Assembly: GCA_028686425.1 (NCBI GenBank)
Contig: JAQUBZ010000003.1
Coordinates: 46,185 to 110,184 of the forward strand
Direction of reading: 5' to 3'
Origin: Bacteroidales bacterium
GTDB lineage: Bacteria > Bacteroidota > Bacteroidia > Bacteroidales > UBA932
DNA length: 64,000 nucleotides
Shown: positions 9,048-17,847 of the stretch, piece after piece
Layout of the letters: each line of letters starts with the position of its first letter
How positions within the stretch are numbered: the stretch's first letter is position 1
Program-made: the position numbers and the translations under genes
Notes under the pieces: generated by a model
Told to the model about the DNA's origin: nothing
Database searches by the model: none
Seen by the model: only the letters and a program-made list of their open reading frames with translations

Positions 9048-9365
9048 ATGGCACTATCAATAAATGATTTAAATTTTGAAGAACAGGTAACCGGCTCTCA
9101 AAAACCGGTGATTGTAGATTTTTGGGCAACATGGTGTGGCCCTTGCCGCATGATTTCTCCCATTGTGGATGAGCTTGCCGACAAATATGAGGGGAAGGTA
9201 CTTATTGCCAAGTGTAATGTTGATGAAAATACCGAAGTTCCGATGAAGTACGGTATTCGCAACATTCCAACCCTTCTATTCTTCAAAAATGGAGAAATGG
9301 TGGACCGACTTGTCGGGGCCGTTTCCAAAACAGACATTGAAAATAAAATTAATTCACTTATTTAA
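9048..9365 (+). CDS. trxA: thioredoxin
   Basis: Cytosolic dithiol-disulfide oxidoreductase of 105 aa, the normal thioredoxin length. The core FWATWCGPCRMISP carries the redox pair Cys30 and Cys33, and the cis-proline segment is NIPTLLFFKNGE. There is no signal peptide, so it should act in the cytoplasm with thioredoxin reductase, which is not in the window. It has its own promoter and is followed 10 bp later by a small outer membrane protein gene, probably on the same transcript. Confidence 0.95.
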   Translation: MALSINDLNFEEQVTGSQKPVIVDFWATWCGPCRMISPIVDELADKYEGKVLIAKCNVDENTEVPMKYGIRNIPTLLFFKNGEMVDRLVGAVSKTDIENKINSLI

Positions 9366-9375
9366 TCGAAGGAAA

Positions 9376-9990
9376 ATGAAAAAATTAACAGTATTATTTG
9401 CATCAATCATGGTATTGGTTGGAGCAAGTTACAGTGCTAATGCACAGGGTCTGATCATCAAAGGTGGTTTGAGCTACGCAAATATTGCAGCCGGTTTTGA
9501 AGTTCCAAACGTCCAGATCAAGAATTATACGGGGTGGCATTTCGGACTTGGATTCCAGACAGGAAGTCTCATGGGATTTTCATTGCAGCCTGAATTGCTG
9601 TACAATGTAAAAGGAGCTAAGCTTGATGATGCTTATAATTGGAAGATGTCATACCTCGAGTTGCCTGTAAACATACAGTGGGGCATCGATCTCTTGATTG
9701 CAAGGCCATTCATCATGGTTTCTCCATTCCTCGGATACAGCTTGTCAAACAAACTCTATACAAATGGAGGGTCAGCTTCCGCTATCATTGAAAGTATCAC
9801 TAAAAATGCCGAAAGACTTGAATACGGTCTCGGTCTCGGTGCCGGAATCAATGTATGGAAGCTTCAGGTTACTGCCAAATACAATTGGAATTTCGGACAT
9901 GTTGCCAACTTGGATCAATATATTCAATCAGTAAAGAATCTTAACAAGAATGCAACAAGTTTTGAATTGTCTGTTGGGCTTCGTTTCTAA
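9376..9990 (+). CDS. porin family / outer membrane beta-barrel protein
   Basis: Secreted 204-aa protein with a clear signal peptide (MKKLTVLFASIMVLVGASYSANAQ). The mature part alternates polar and hydrophobic residues with many glycines and aromatics (LIIKGGLSYANIAAGF, WHFGLGFQTGSLMGFSLQPELLYN) and ends in the aromatic strand FELSVGLRF. These are hallmarks of a small 8-stranded barrel of the PorT/OmpW-like group common in Bacteroidota. The start at 9376 is chosen because earlier codons in frame overlap trxA and would bury the signal peptide. Function is unknown. Confidence 0.75.
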   Translation: MKKLTVLFASIMVLVGASYSANAQGLIIKGGLSYANIAAGFEVPNVQIKNYTGWHFGLGFQTGSLMGFSLQPELLYNVKGAKLDDAYNWKMSYLELPVNIQWGIDLLIARPFIMVSPFLGYSLSNKLYTNGGSASAIIESITKNAERLEYGLGLGAGINVWKLQVTAKYNWNFGHVANLDQYIQSVKNLNKNATSFELSVGLRF

Positions 9991-10002
9991 AACATTCTGA
10001 AT

Positions 10003-10989
10003 TTGTACGACCGGATAAAAGATTTTCTGGGAGAGGATTGGCTTGCGTATCGCAAGATGGTGGAGTCGTCACTTCATGCCGAAATGGCAATGCTGAACAA
10101 GATTAACGAATATCTGTTTCAGCGTCCAGGTAAGCAAATTCGCCCGATGTTATCATTACTTACCGCAAAAGCCTGCAATAGTGGCATTTGCGGTAGTAAT
10201 GTCATTAGGTGTGCAGCTGCTTCTGAAATGTTGCACACAGCCACTCTTCTGCACGATGATGTGGCTGACAATTCCGATACCCGCAGGGGTGCTCCCACAG
10301 TGATGTCTGTGGTTTCCCCTACGGCATCAGTGCTGATAGGCGATTTCTGGCTCTCGAAAGTCATTGAGCTGATTGTTACACATTGCGACAACAGGATTAT
10401 TCTCTGTTTTTCAAAGTGTCTGAAAGATCTTGCGGAGGGAGAGATGCTCCAACTCGAAAAGGCTGAAACATTGAGCACAACGGAAGATGATTATTTTGCG
10501 ATTATTTACAGAAAGACAGCATCTCTGTTTGAAACCTCTATTAAAAGTGCCGCTTATGCAGCCGATGCAACTATGGAGACGGTCTCCGCCTTTGAGCAGT
10601 ATGCCGTCCATGTCGGACTTGCTTTTCAGATTATGGATGACATATTCGATTATTCTCCCGCTTTGTCCATAGGAAAGCCAACGGGAATAGATATTCTGGA
10701 AAAGAAAATCACGCTTCCTCTTCTCGGCGCTTTCATGAATGCCTCTTCAGCCGAAACAGACGACATCAAATCTCAAATCAAAGAAGCAGGATCTTCACCG
10801 CAACAAGACAGAAAGATAGTTGACAATACCTTTGATTTCGTCAATCGTCATAATGGCATAGACTATGCAAAAAGCCGTCTTTCCCGCGAAATAGCAATAG
10901 CCGTGGATTCTCTTGCGGACATCATGCCTTCCGATGCCAAAACATATCTTACAGAGCTGGCCCGATATATGTCGAGAAGATTAAACTGA
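10003..10989 (+). CDS. polyprenyl synthetase (trans-isoprenyl diphosphate synthase)
   Basis: Condenses isopentenyl diphosphate with allylic diphosphates to make a long-chain polyprenyl diphosphate, probably for menaquinone side chains. GKQIRPMLSLL, the first aspartate-rich motif LLHDDVADNSDTRRG and the second motif QIMDDIFDY are all present. Length is 328 aa. The start appears to be a TTG at 10003, because the conserved N-terminal helix begins before the first in-frame ATG and the upstream ORF stops at 9990. The 3' end overlaps the convergent trmB gene by 9 bp. Chain length cannot be read reliably from the sequence. Confidence 0.88.
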   Translation: MYDRIKDFLGEDWLAYRKMVESSLHAEMAMLNKINEYLFQRPGKQIRPMLSLLTAKACNSGICGSNVIRCAAASEMLHTATLLHDDVADNSDTRRGAPTVMSVVSPTASVLIGDFWLSKVIELIVTHCDNRIILCFSKCLKDLAEGEMLQLEKAETLSTTEDDYFAIIYRKTASLFETSIKSAAYAADATMETVSAFEQYAVHVGLAFQIMDDIFDYSPALSIGKPTGIDILEKKITLPLLGAFMNASSAETDDIKSQIKEAGSSPQQDRKIVDNTFDFVNRHNGIDYAKSRLSREIAIAVDSLADIMPSDAKTYLTELARYMSRRLN

Positions 10990-11691
10990 AATACCGGCTG
11001 AAGGGGGCTCAACGAACTCCTCCTTATTGTCGAGTTTGAATGCCATATAGGTTATAGGCAATCCCTGAGCGAGGAATTGTGCTTCGTAAAATGTCTTTAT
11101 GGAGAGTAAATCATTGGCGCTGCCACTCCCATAAATGTCATTATTGTGTTCAATAACGGTGAGGTGATTGCACTTGGCTACTTCAAGAGTGTAGTTGTGA
11201 AGCAGTTGGCTGTCGGTCTTGAGATGAATAATGCCGTCATGGGCGAGAAAATTCTTGTATCTGTTCAGAAATAATGGATGTGTAAGCCTCTTTTTTGCCC
11301 TTTTGGGCTGAGGATCGGCAAACGTAATCCATATTTCGGAAATCTCGTCAGAGGCAAAGGCCGATTGGATAAATTCTATTCTTGTCCTCAGAAAGGCTAC
11401 ATTCGGCAGGTTGTGTTCTGTGGCAAATTTGGCCCCTTTCCACAGTCGCGCCCCCTTGATATCGACTCCGATAAAATTTTTGTCCGGAAACATCTGTGAG
11501 AGAGCTATTGTGTATTCTCCCTTTCCGCATCCGAGTTCTACAACTATGGGATTATCGTTGTGGAACATCTCGCTGTTCCATTCTCCTTTGATGTAGTAAT
11601 CCTTATTGAGTACATCTTCGGTAGAGGGTTGCAGAAGGCAGCTGAACGACTCGTTTTCCCTAAATTTTCTAAGCTTGTCTTTACCGCTCAT
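10981..11691 (-). CDS. trmB: tRNA (guanine-N7-)-methyltransferase
   Basis: SAM-dependent methylation of G46 in the tRNA variable loop. The 236-aa protein has the Rossmann SAM motif VVELGCGKGEYT, the TrmB-specific FADPQPKRAKKRLTHPLF (family consensus DPWPKKRHxKRR) and a C-terminal segment beginning LSIKTFYEAQFLAQG. A longer than usual N-terminal extension (about 50 residues) is typical of Bacteroidota homologues. It is the last gene of a minus-strand run; its start overlaps the gldH-like stop by 4 bp (ATGA type). Confidence 0.9.
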   Translation of the reverse strand: MSGKDKLRKFRENESFSCLLQPSTEDVLNKDYYIKGEWNSEMFHNDNPIVVELGCGKGEYTIALSQMFPDKNFIGVDIKGARLWKGAKFATEHNLPNVAFLRTRIEFIQSAFASDEISEIWITFADPQPKRAKKRLTHPLFLNRYKNFLAHDGIIHLKTDSQLLHNYTLEVAKCNHLTVIEHNNDIYGSGSANDLLSIKTFYEAQFLAQGLPITYMAFKLDNKEEFVEPPSAGISV

Positions 11692-12179
11692 TTTGTGTCA
11701 GGTATATGTTTGTTATACGAAAACCCTAAGCCGTAAATGCCTTTGACAAGAGAACTGTCGGCTACTTTTATATCGATATGCCAGATGCCGGTATCTTCCG
11801 AAACGGCAATATTATTGCGGTACGGCCATTGAATATCGGCAACGGAACCATTATTATGCCTGAACCGTATTAACGTATTATCTTTGTCCAAAGGCATTGT
11901 AACTCTTTCAAAATATGATTGTCCGGAAGGGGAGGTCGCAGTGATGTCAAATGTCAGGCAATTGCCTTTTATAATTGTAGTGCTGTATCTGCAGACAATT
12001 GCGGTGTTATAGGTGGCAGACGGATTGTTGAAATCGGCGCAAAACCTATATGTACTGCCATCATTATCGCTTATCGGGTCTGAAAATACAAAATCAAACC
12101 TTTCACGCGGCTCTTTGCAGGAAACTAGCATGAAAAGAGGTAACAAAAACACTAATAATTTTCTACTTTCGATAACCAT
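11688..12179 (-). CDS. gldH: GldH-like lipoprotein
   Basis: A 163-aa lipoprotein with signal MVIESRKLLVFLLPLFMLVSC (Cys21 as lipidated residue). The mature region is beta-rich, as expected of the GldH family (F-x-F-x-D-PI followed by an RF-x-HNNGS-x-DIQWPYRNNI segment). GldH was defined in Flavobacterium gliding motility, but homologues occur widely in Bacteroidota next to ricT and holB, exactly as here. The start at 12179 overlaps the end of ricT by 17 bp. A farther upstream start is possible but would bury the signal peptide. No other gliding or T9SS genes are in the window. Confidence 0.7.
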   Translation of the reverse strand: MVIESRKLLVFLLPLFMLVSCKEPRERFDFVFSDPISDNDGSTYRFCADFNNPSATYNTAIVCRYSTTIIKGNCLTFDITATSPSGQSYFERVTMPLDKDNTLIRFRHNNGSVADIQWPYRNNIAVSEDTGIWHIDIKVADSSLVKGIYGLGFSYNKHIPDTK

Positions 12180-13320
12180 TCCTTGGTTTGAAATTCTTTC
12201 TCTTTTTCTGTTGAGGTCTGCGTGTATTATCGTCAAAACGGGAAATACTGTCATCTCCGATAGCACCCACAAATTCGTTCTGTTTGGTGGCAGGCTCTTT
12301 GGATTGGAGAGATTCGGGTTTGACGCCTTTACGATTCATGGCAATAATATCTCTTACTTTGGCCGCAGGCAGAGGGTACAGATTGGCCATGCTGTTAGGT
12401 TCGTAAGAGAAATACATAATCCCTTTCAAAATGTCGGTTTTTATCAGAAATGCCGGTCCGTCCTGAAATTCGAGAGGTCCGCGCAAATCCGGGAACTGTT
12501 TTTGGGCATCAATGTACAGGGATGCTTCGTAGTTGATACAACATTTTAGCTTACTGCACTGACCTGCAAGCTTTTGCGGGTTAAGTGACAAGTCCTGGCA
12601 TCTTGCAGCCTGAGTGGTTATAGACTGAAAATCGGCCATAAATTTGGAGCAGCACAAAGACATTCCGCATACTCCTATTCCCCCTATCAATCCTGCTTCC
12701 TGCCGTGCTCCGATTTGTTTCATCTCTATTCTGATATGAAACTCTTCGGCAAAATCCTTAATCAGCTGTCTGAAATCGACACGTTCATCGGCTATGTAGT
12801 AAAAAATCGCTTTTGTCCCGTCACCCTGAAACTCCACATCTCCGATTTTCATATTCAGTCCCAGACCGGCAGCTATCCGGCGTGAACGTATCATGGTCTT
12901 ATGTTCACGTGCTATGGCTTCCTGCCACCTTTCAATGTCAAGTATTTTGGCCTTACGATAGATTTTGCGAAATTCGTAAGTGGCCGGATCGATTTTATGT
13001 CTTGCAAGTTGTCTGATGACAATCGGACCTTCAAGTGTAACAATACCTACATCATGTCCGTTAGGTGCTTCGACCACTACTATGTCTCCGAGTTTGATTA
13101 ATTGACCTGAAGTGTTCTGAAACACTACTTTACGGGTGTTTTTGAAACGAACTTCATACAAATCCTTGTACCGTTCCTGAGAAATCCCCTCCATCCAGTT
13201 GAAATCGTGCAGCTTGCAGCATCCTGGATTGTATTTGATATTCAATGCTCCGTGTGGAGTACGCTCAACGTCACATCCGCGCGAGCAGTCATATTGTGTA
13301 ATTCCTTTATCTTTTTCCAT
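12163..13320 (-). CDS. ricT: RicT/PSP1 domain protein (Fe-S RNA-maturation complex subunit)
   Basis: Homologue of Bacillus RicT/YaaT, a subunit of the complex that binds [4Fe-4S] clusters and affects RNA processing. The 385-aa protein begins with a Cys pair (CSRGCD) and has the PSP1 core. Its central Cys-rich block CGMSLCCSKF...CQDLSL...GQCSKLKCCINYE supplies cluster ligands. The C-terminus (about residues 330-385) is basic, low in complexity and rich in Q/K/R, consistent with RNA contact. It lies 3 bp from holB and overlaps gldH, a conserved trio. No RicA or RicF homologue was noticed here. Confidence 0.85.
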   Translation of the reverse strand: MEKDKGITQYDCSRGCDVERTPHGALNIKYNPGCCKLHDFNWMEGISQERYKDLYEVRFKNTRKVVFQNTSGQLIKLGDIVVVEAPNGHDVGIVTLEGPIVIRQLARHKIDPATYEFRKIYRKAKILDIERWQEAIAREHKTMIRSRRIAAGLGLNMKIGDVEFQGDGTKAIFYYIADERVDFRQLIKDFAEEFHIRIEMKQIGARQEAGLIGGIGVCGMSLCCSKFMADFQSITTQAARCQDLSLNPQKLAGQCSKLKCCINYEASLYIDAQKQFPDLRGPLEFQDGPAFLIKTDILKGIMYFSYEPNSMANLYPLPAAKVRDIIAMNRKGVKPESLQSKEPATKQNEFVGAIGDDSISRFDDNTRRPQQKKRKNFKPRNGYRK

Positions 13321-13323
13321 AAT

Positions 13324-14367
13324 CTACAAAGATAGTAATAAGCGGTTACATAAGTCACAGAAAATCAATTTTGAATTGACATTGCTGTTAATTGCCGTCA
13401 TTGCCTGATCAAGTGCATTTATCCCTTTTTCATAAAATGAAGGTTTGATTCTTTGTGCAAATTCACCGATAATAACCTCGTTATTCGGGTTTATATCGGC
13501 GATTTGAGGCAGACCGTTTGCTACCATATAAATGTTTCTGATATAATTTTCGGTATAAATACAAAATTCACGCTGTTTCTCCCTGCCGAGTTCCGAAAGA
13601 GATTCCCAAACAGGAAAAGTGGCAAGCAGATTTTTGCCAAGTCCGGCTTTCAGCAATCCTACCACAACTTCACTATACATAGAGTTTTCGTTTGTAATAG
13701 GCTTGGACTTGCTCTCCTCTTTTGATATAGGGGGAACTTGTATAAGTTGGCACCTTGAAATGATGGTAGGCAATATTTTTTCCGGAGCCTGAGTAATCAA
13801 CAGAAACAAAGTGCCTTGAGGAGGCTCTTCAAGCAGTTTGAGCAGTTTGTTGGCGGCTTCCTGATTCATTTTCTCTGCAAGAAAGATGATAACGGTCTTG
13901 TATTCTCCTTCAAATGAACGTAATGCCAATTTTTCTATAAGTCGCTTAGCTTCATATACACTGATGTTCCCTGTTTTGTTGTCCAAACCGATGGCATCAT
14001 ACAACTCCTGTTCTCCAAAATATGGATTGGACATCACGAGATGTCTCCAAATCGGTAAAAAATAATCGGAAATCGGTCTTTTCTTTTCCGTTTCGGAAAT
14101 ATCCTTTGATGCATTGACAGGGAATACAAAATGAAGATCGGGATGGATAAGTTTCCTATATTTGTGGCAGGAGGGGCACTCTCCGCACGAATCATTGTCC
14201 GTGTGGTGCCTGCAGTTGACATATTGAGCCAAAGCGAGGGCCAAAGCGAGGGCTCCGCCTGAACTCTTTTCGCTGAACATTATGGCATGAGGGAGCATAT
14301 CACGGTCAACCATCTGCATCAGCCGCTGCTTCAATTCCTCATTACATATAATTTCTGAAAATCGCAT
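13324..14367 (-). CDS. holB: DNA polymerase III delta prime-like subunit
   Basis: Clamp-loader delta' subunit of about 347 aa. It shows the AAA+ clamp-loader fold with a zinc module (CGECPSCHKY) and a sensor/SRC-like segment (EAANKLLKLLEEPPQGTLFLLITQAPEKILPTIISRCQLIQVP) that is highly characteristic. The P-loop region is degenerate (MFSEKSSGGALALALALAQ), as in delta' subunits that do not hydrolyse ATP. The start at 14367 (MRFSEIICNEELK) avoids a longer overlap with the U32 gene, whose stop is 1 bp away. Confidence 0.85.
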   Translation of the reverse strand: MRFSEIICNEELKQRLMQMVDRDMLPHAIMFSEKSSGGALALALALAQYVNCRHHTDNDSCGECPSCHKYRKLIHPDLHFVFPVNASKDISETEKKRPISDYFLPIWRHLVMSNPYFGEQELYDAIGLDNKTGNISVYEAKRLIEKLALRSFEGEYKTVIIFLAEKMNQEAANKLLKLLEEPPQGTLFLLITQAPEKILPTIISRCQLIQVPPISKEESKSKPITNENSMYSEVVVGLLKAGLGKNLLATFPVWESLSELGREKQREFCIYTENYIRNIYMVANGLPQIADINPNNEVIIGEFAQRIKPSFYEKGINALDQAMTAINSNVNSKLIFCDLCNRLLLSL

Positions 14368-14368
14368 G

Positions 14369-16189
14369 CTACAAAAGTACAATCATTTCACATTTTTTGC
14401 AATCAAACTCCACTCTTAATTTGTAATTTGTGTTTGAAAGATAGAGCGGTTCCTTAGGGGAGAGGGCAGGGTGCTGCCTATGACACAGTCCGAGTTCGTA
14501 TTTGATGCAGTATTTTGTTCTCATCAATTCGGCATTGTCAACAGGAGAGAGCTCGTATGCAGGAGCAATTTCATTCACTCCGTGTTCGACATACAATTGA
14601 CGTGACAATTGGTTCGAGCAATTGGCAAGGCAGGACAAATTTTTAAAAGGGTATTCCATGTGAAATCTCTCTTTGACCGGTGCTGAAACCTGCCTTACAG
14701 GACAACTATAAAGTTTTCCGGCGAGTTCCCGGCGTATATTGTTAAGGAAAGATATTGGATAAAAGTATGTCCGGTCTCCATTGACGGTTTTCAGATTGAA
14801 TCTGAAAGGTTCGGATATTTTTTCAATTTGCTGTTTCAGGGAAAATAAAGCCCTCTCTTTGTTTTCTGCAAGCGGGTTGTCCTCTTTAAAAGTGATGACG
14901 GCCTCTCTTGAGTCTTGGGAGAGAGCGGCAAAAGTAGTGACACCACACTCCGTGCGATAATCGACAAAGACATCGATATATCGTTTCGGACAGTTCTTTT
15001 CGAGTTCTCTTTCAAATCGGACATTAAGATTACGATATACTTTTTGCCCTTTTTTGATACCCGATGTATCTTTGACAGTAACGATGTTGCCGTTGCAGAC
15101 ATCGGCTCTCAGACCCGAAATCTCCCCGCTATTCGAGACAAAAGCGAGGCCGTCTCCGTTGGAAACGACTTTGGGTGTATTTATGGTAATGGAATGAGCA
15201 GTTAAAGCAGTAATTGTTCCAAGATATTCTCCAAGTGATTTGGCTCCGTCATAGGAGTTCCATTTTCCTTTGGTTCCGTCAATAAAGGCAGAAGTATAAC
15301 CTCTGTTGAATGTCAAATCCGGATTTGGTGAGAATCCCCCCGTAATGTCTCCGTATGATGACTTTGTATAGTTGGGACCGTCGGTAGTCCGATGTGTATC
15401 AATGTAATTATCAATCACATATCTATAATGTCTTACGACATTTTTGACGTACGAAATGTTTTTAAGTCTTCCCTCTATCTTGAAAGATGAAACCCCCGCC
15501 TCTATCAGCTCTCCAATATGGGAATCGAGTCTGTAGTCCTTTAGAGAGAGGATGCTCCTGTTCTTGAGGATAATGTTGCCGTCACTGTCCATAAGGTCGT
15601 ATTTAGACCTGCAAGCCTGAATACACTCTCCACGATTGGCGCTGCGCCCTGCAAGTTTCTGACTTAAATAGCATTGTCCGCTATATGAGACACACATTGC
15701 CCCATGAACAAAAAATTCAAGGTCGCAGGAGACAGATTCCCTGATGGCACGAATCCGGTCGAGAGAAAGTTCTCTTTCGAGAATCAGACGGCTGAATCCG
15801 AGAGAGTCAAGAAACTTTGCCTGTTCCGGTGTCCTTATATTTGTTTGAGTTGAAGCAAACAACTCCATCGGCGGGAGATTCATTTTGAGAATACCGAGGT
15901 CCTGAATAATCAGCGCATCTACTCCGGCATTATAGAGTTGCCATATAAGATCAAGGGCCGCATCCGTTTCCGAATCATATAGAATGGTATTGACAGTGGC
16001 ATACACCTTTGCCGAATAGATACGGGCATATCGTGCAAGCCTTTCTATATCCGCAACAGAGTTGCCCGCAGCTTCTCTTGCTCCGAAAGAAGGGCCTGCA
16101 ATATACACGGCATCGGCACCGCAGTTTATTGCCGCAATGCCGATGTCTGTATTCTTGGCAGGAGCGAGAAGCTCAAGTTTTAGTTGCAT
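14369..16189 (-). CDS. U32 family protein, RlhA-like (23S rRNA hydroxylation)
   Basis: Member of the peptidase U32 family, about 606 aa. LELLAPAKNTDIGIAAINCGADAVYI is the N-terminal barrel signature. SYSGQCYLSQKLAGRSANRGECIQACR carries the family's conserved cysteines, thought to hold an iron-sulfur cluster. The long C-terminal part matches the architecture of RlhA/YdcP, which makes 5-hydroxycytidine at C2501 of 23S rRNA, and is longer than the UbiU/UbiV or TrhP types. Assignment to RlhA rather than TrhP is an inference from length. The start at 16189 is preferred over one 75 bp upstream because the conserved strand begins here; it still overlaps the TPR gene by 10 bp. Confidence 0.8.
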   Translation of the reverse strand: MQLKLELLAPAKNTDIGIAAINCGADAVYIAGPSFGAREAAGNSVADIERLARYARIYSAKVYATVNTILYDSETDAALDLIWQLYNAGVDALIIQDLGILKMNLPPMELFASTQTNIRTPEQAKFLDSLGFSRLILERELSLDRIRAIRESVSCDLEFFVHGAMCVSYSGQCYLSQKLAGRSANRGECIQACRSKYDLMDSDGNIILKNRSILSLKDYRLDSHIGELIEAGVSSFKIEGRLKNISYVKNVVRHYRYVIDNYIDTHRTTDGPNYTKSSYGDITGGFSPNPDLTFNRGYTSAFIDGTKGKWNSYDGAKSLGEYLGTITALTAHSITINTPKVVSNGDGLAFVSNSGEISGLRADVCNGNIVTVKDTSGIKKGQKVYRNLNVRFERELEKNCPKRYIDVFVDYRTECGVTTFAALSQDSREAVITFKEDNPLAENKERALFSLKQQIEKISEPFRFNLKTVNGDRTYFYPISFLNNIRRELAGKLYSCPVRQVSAPVKERFHMEYPFKNLSCLANCSNQLSRQLYVEHGVNEIAPAYELSPVDNAELMRTKYCIKYELGLCHRQHPALSPKEPLYLSNTNYKLRVEFDCKKCEMIVLL

Positions 16190-17118
16190 TTGAGAGTTGT
16201 AACCTGATATTTGGCAGCCTCTCCCCATTTCGGATCGCTGACAATCTGCTTGAAATATCCGCAAGCCTTGTCGTTTAGACCTGCACCCATAAGAGCTGTG
16301 CCCAACTGATATGTTATCTGAACTTTGTCTTTAGCTTCAGGTTGCATTGCCAGATAAGCTTCAAGAGCTTCGGCGGCAACTTTGTTTTGTTTAAGGGTAA
16401 TTGCCGAAAGACCGATAATCTTTTGTCCGTTGGCATTGTCAACATATTCGACAGACTTCTGAGCTGCTTCCAAAGCGCCTTTTGCATCTTTTGCTCTCTG
16501 ACAAGCTACGGCCTTTTTAAGAAATATGTTTGAAAGTTGCTTTTTGGCATTGTCTTCCTGTCCTTTTGACATAGCTGTGGTGAGAGCTTCAACAGCAGCA
16601 TCCGTATCATTGTTTGCGGCCAAAGCCATACCCATGCGCAAGAAAGCCATGCCGTTTTCAGGGTCAACAGCTATCACTTTTTTGTAAGCGGCAGCAGCCT
16701 CTGCAAATTTCTTCTCGTTGAGAAGAGAGCCGGCATCAGCCATCAATATTTGAGGCATAAGATCTTGAGCATCAGTAAGTGTTTCGGTATCACCGTATTC
16801 TTTAGCTACTTCAACAGCCTTTTTTAACGTTGCAATGGCATTGTCCAAATCCTTTGCGGCAGCATAATCTTTACCTATTGCATAATACAATTTAGGGATG
16901 ATTCCTTTACATTGAGAAACAATCTCGGTTCCTTCTTCTCCAAGAGTTTCAGCCATTTTAAGGGCTTGTTGAAATTGATCAAGGGCAGCTGCGGTATTTC
17001 CTTCGTTGAGGGTAGTAGCGGCCGTGTTGTAAAGTTCTGTAGCTTTTTCCAAGTCTTGAGCCATTGAAATCCCTAAGGTACACAGAGTGATAAAAAGGGT
17101 TAATAGTAATTTCTTCAT
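16180..17118 (-). CDS. secreted tetratricopeptide repeat protein
   Basis: A 312-aa protein with a cleavable signal peptide (MKKLLLTLFITLCTLGISMAQ), followed by tandem TPR units across most of its length. Examples are LYNTAATTLNEGNTAAALDQFQQAL, AYKKVIAVDPENGMAFLRMGMALAANNDTDAAVEAL and YLAMQPEAKDKVQITYQLGTALMGAG. It should act as a periplasmic scaffold for protein-protein contact; partners are unknown. Its own promoter lies upstream and it leads the minus-strand run down to trmB. The U32 gene start falls inside its last codons. Confidence 0.8.
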   Translation of the reverse strand: MKKLLLTLFITLCTLGISMAQDLEKATELYNTAATTLNEGNTAAALDQFQQALKMAETLGEEGTEIVSQCKGIIPKLYYAIGKDYAAAKDLDNAIATLKKAVEVAKEYGDTETLTDAQDLMPQILMADAGSLLNEKKFAEAAAAYKKVIAVDPENGMAFLRMGMALAANNDTDAAVEALTTAMSKGQEDNAKKQLSNIFLKKAVACQRAKDAKGALEAAQKSVEYVDNANGQKIIGLSAITLKQNKVAAEALEAYLAMQPEAKDKVQITYQLGTALMGAGLNDKACGYFKQIVSDPKWGEAAKYQVTTLKCN

Positions 17119-17183
17119 TTCTTTATTATATAATTAAGTTAACAATTCATTCTGTAAGCGAAACATAAATCACGCCATGAAAA

Positions 17184-17214
17184 CAAAATTAAAAACTAAT
17201 GTTTAAAAATGCAA
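17184..17214 (-). promoter_or_regulatory. promoter of TPR-U32-holB-ricT-gldH-trmB run
   Basis: On the minus strand TTG (17214-17212), a 20-bp spacer and TAATTTTG (17191-17184) match the Bacteroidota -33/-7 pattern, with a 65-bp leader before the TPR gene. Confidence 0.5.
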
Positions 17215-17234
17215 TATTTTTTGAATTGTAGTAG

Positions 17235-17242
17235 TACATTTG
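17235..17242 (+). promoter_or_regulatory. candidate -7 box for the DUF3109 gene
   Basis: TACATTTG matches TAnnTTTG and ends 14 bp before the start codon at 17257. No well-placed -33 TTG was found. Confidence 0.4.
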
Positions 17243-17256
17243 CATAAGTTTTTAAT

Positions 17257-17847
17257 ATGGAATCATCAATAATACAAATAGACAACTATTTAGTCTCAGC
17301 CGAAATAGTGACTGAGTACTTCTGCTGTAATTATCAGATTTGCAAAGGAGTATGCTGCATTATAGGGGACAGTGGCGCCCCTCTTGAAGAGTATGAGGCT
17401 CAAGATCTCGAGCGTGAATTTCCAAAATATAAAGATTGGATGAGTTCCGCAGGACAATCAAAAATAAAACAAACAGGTTTTTTTGAGATAGACTCGGACG
17501 GAGACATGGTCACACCTCTGCTTGGAAATATCGAAGAGTGTGCCTATTCCCGATTTGAAGATGGAAACTGCTATTGTGCCATCGAGAGAAGCTATTGTGC
17601 GGGTAAATCCTCTTTTGCCAAACCTATTTCGTGCCGATTGTACCCTATAAGGGTTTCCAAACTCTCCAATGGGATGACAGCTCTCAATCTGCATCGCTGG
17701 CCAATCTGTAAGGATGCTTTCACAAAAGGGAAAAAAGAAAGGCTCCGAGTGTTTGAATTTCTCAAAGAGCCTATCATTTTTCAATTCGGTCACGATTTCT
17801 ACTCCGTATTGGAGGCAGCCTCCAGAACTTTCAACGCCATCTCGTAA
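17257..17847 (+). CDS. DUF3109 family cysteine-rich protein
   Basis: A 196-aa cytoplasmic protein with many cysteines in fixed patterns: EYFCCNYQICKGVCCIIGDSG near the N-terminus, then EECAYSRFEDGNCYCAIERSYCAG, PISCRLYPIRV and RWPICKDAF. These match DUF3109, a family related to zinc/iron-sulfur cluster-binding YkgJ-type proteins. Function is not established. It is monocistronic, and its 3' end overlaps the convergent DUF2007 gene by 49 bp. Confidence 0.75.
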   Translation: MESSIIQIDNYLVSAEIVTEYFCCNYQICKGVCCIIGDSGAPLEEYEAQDLEREFPKYKDWMSSAGQSKIKQTGFFEIDSDGDMVTPLLGNIEECAYSRFEDGNCYCAIERSYCAGKSSFAKPISCRLYPIRVSKLSNGMTALNLHRWPICKDAFTKGKKERLRVFEFLKEPIIFQFGHDFYSVLEAASRTFNAIS

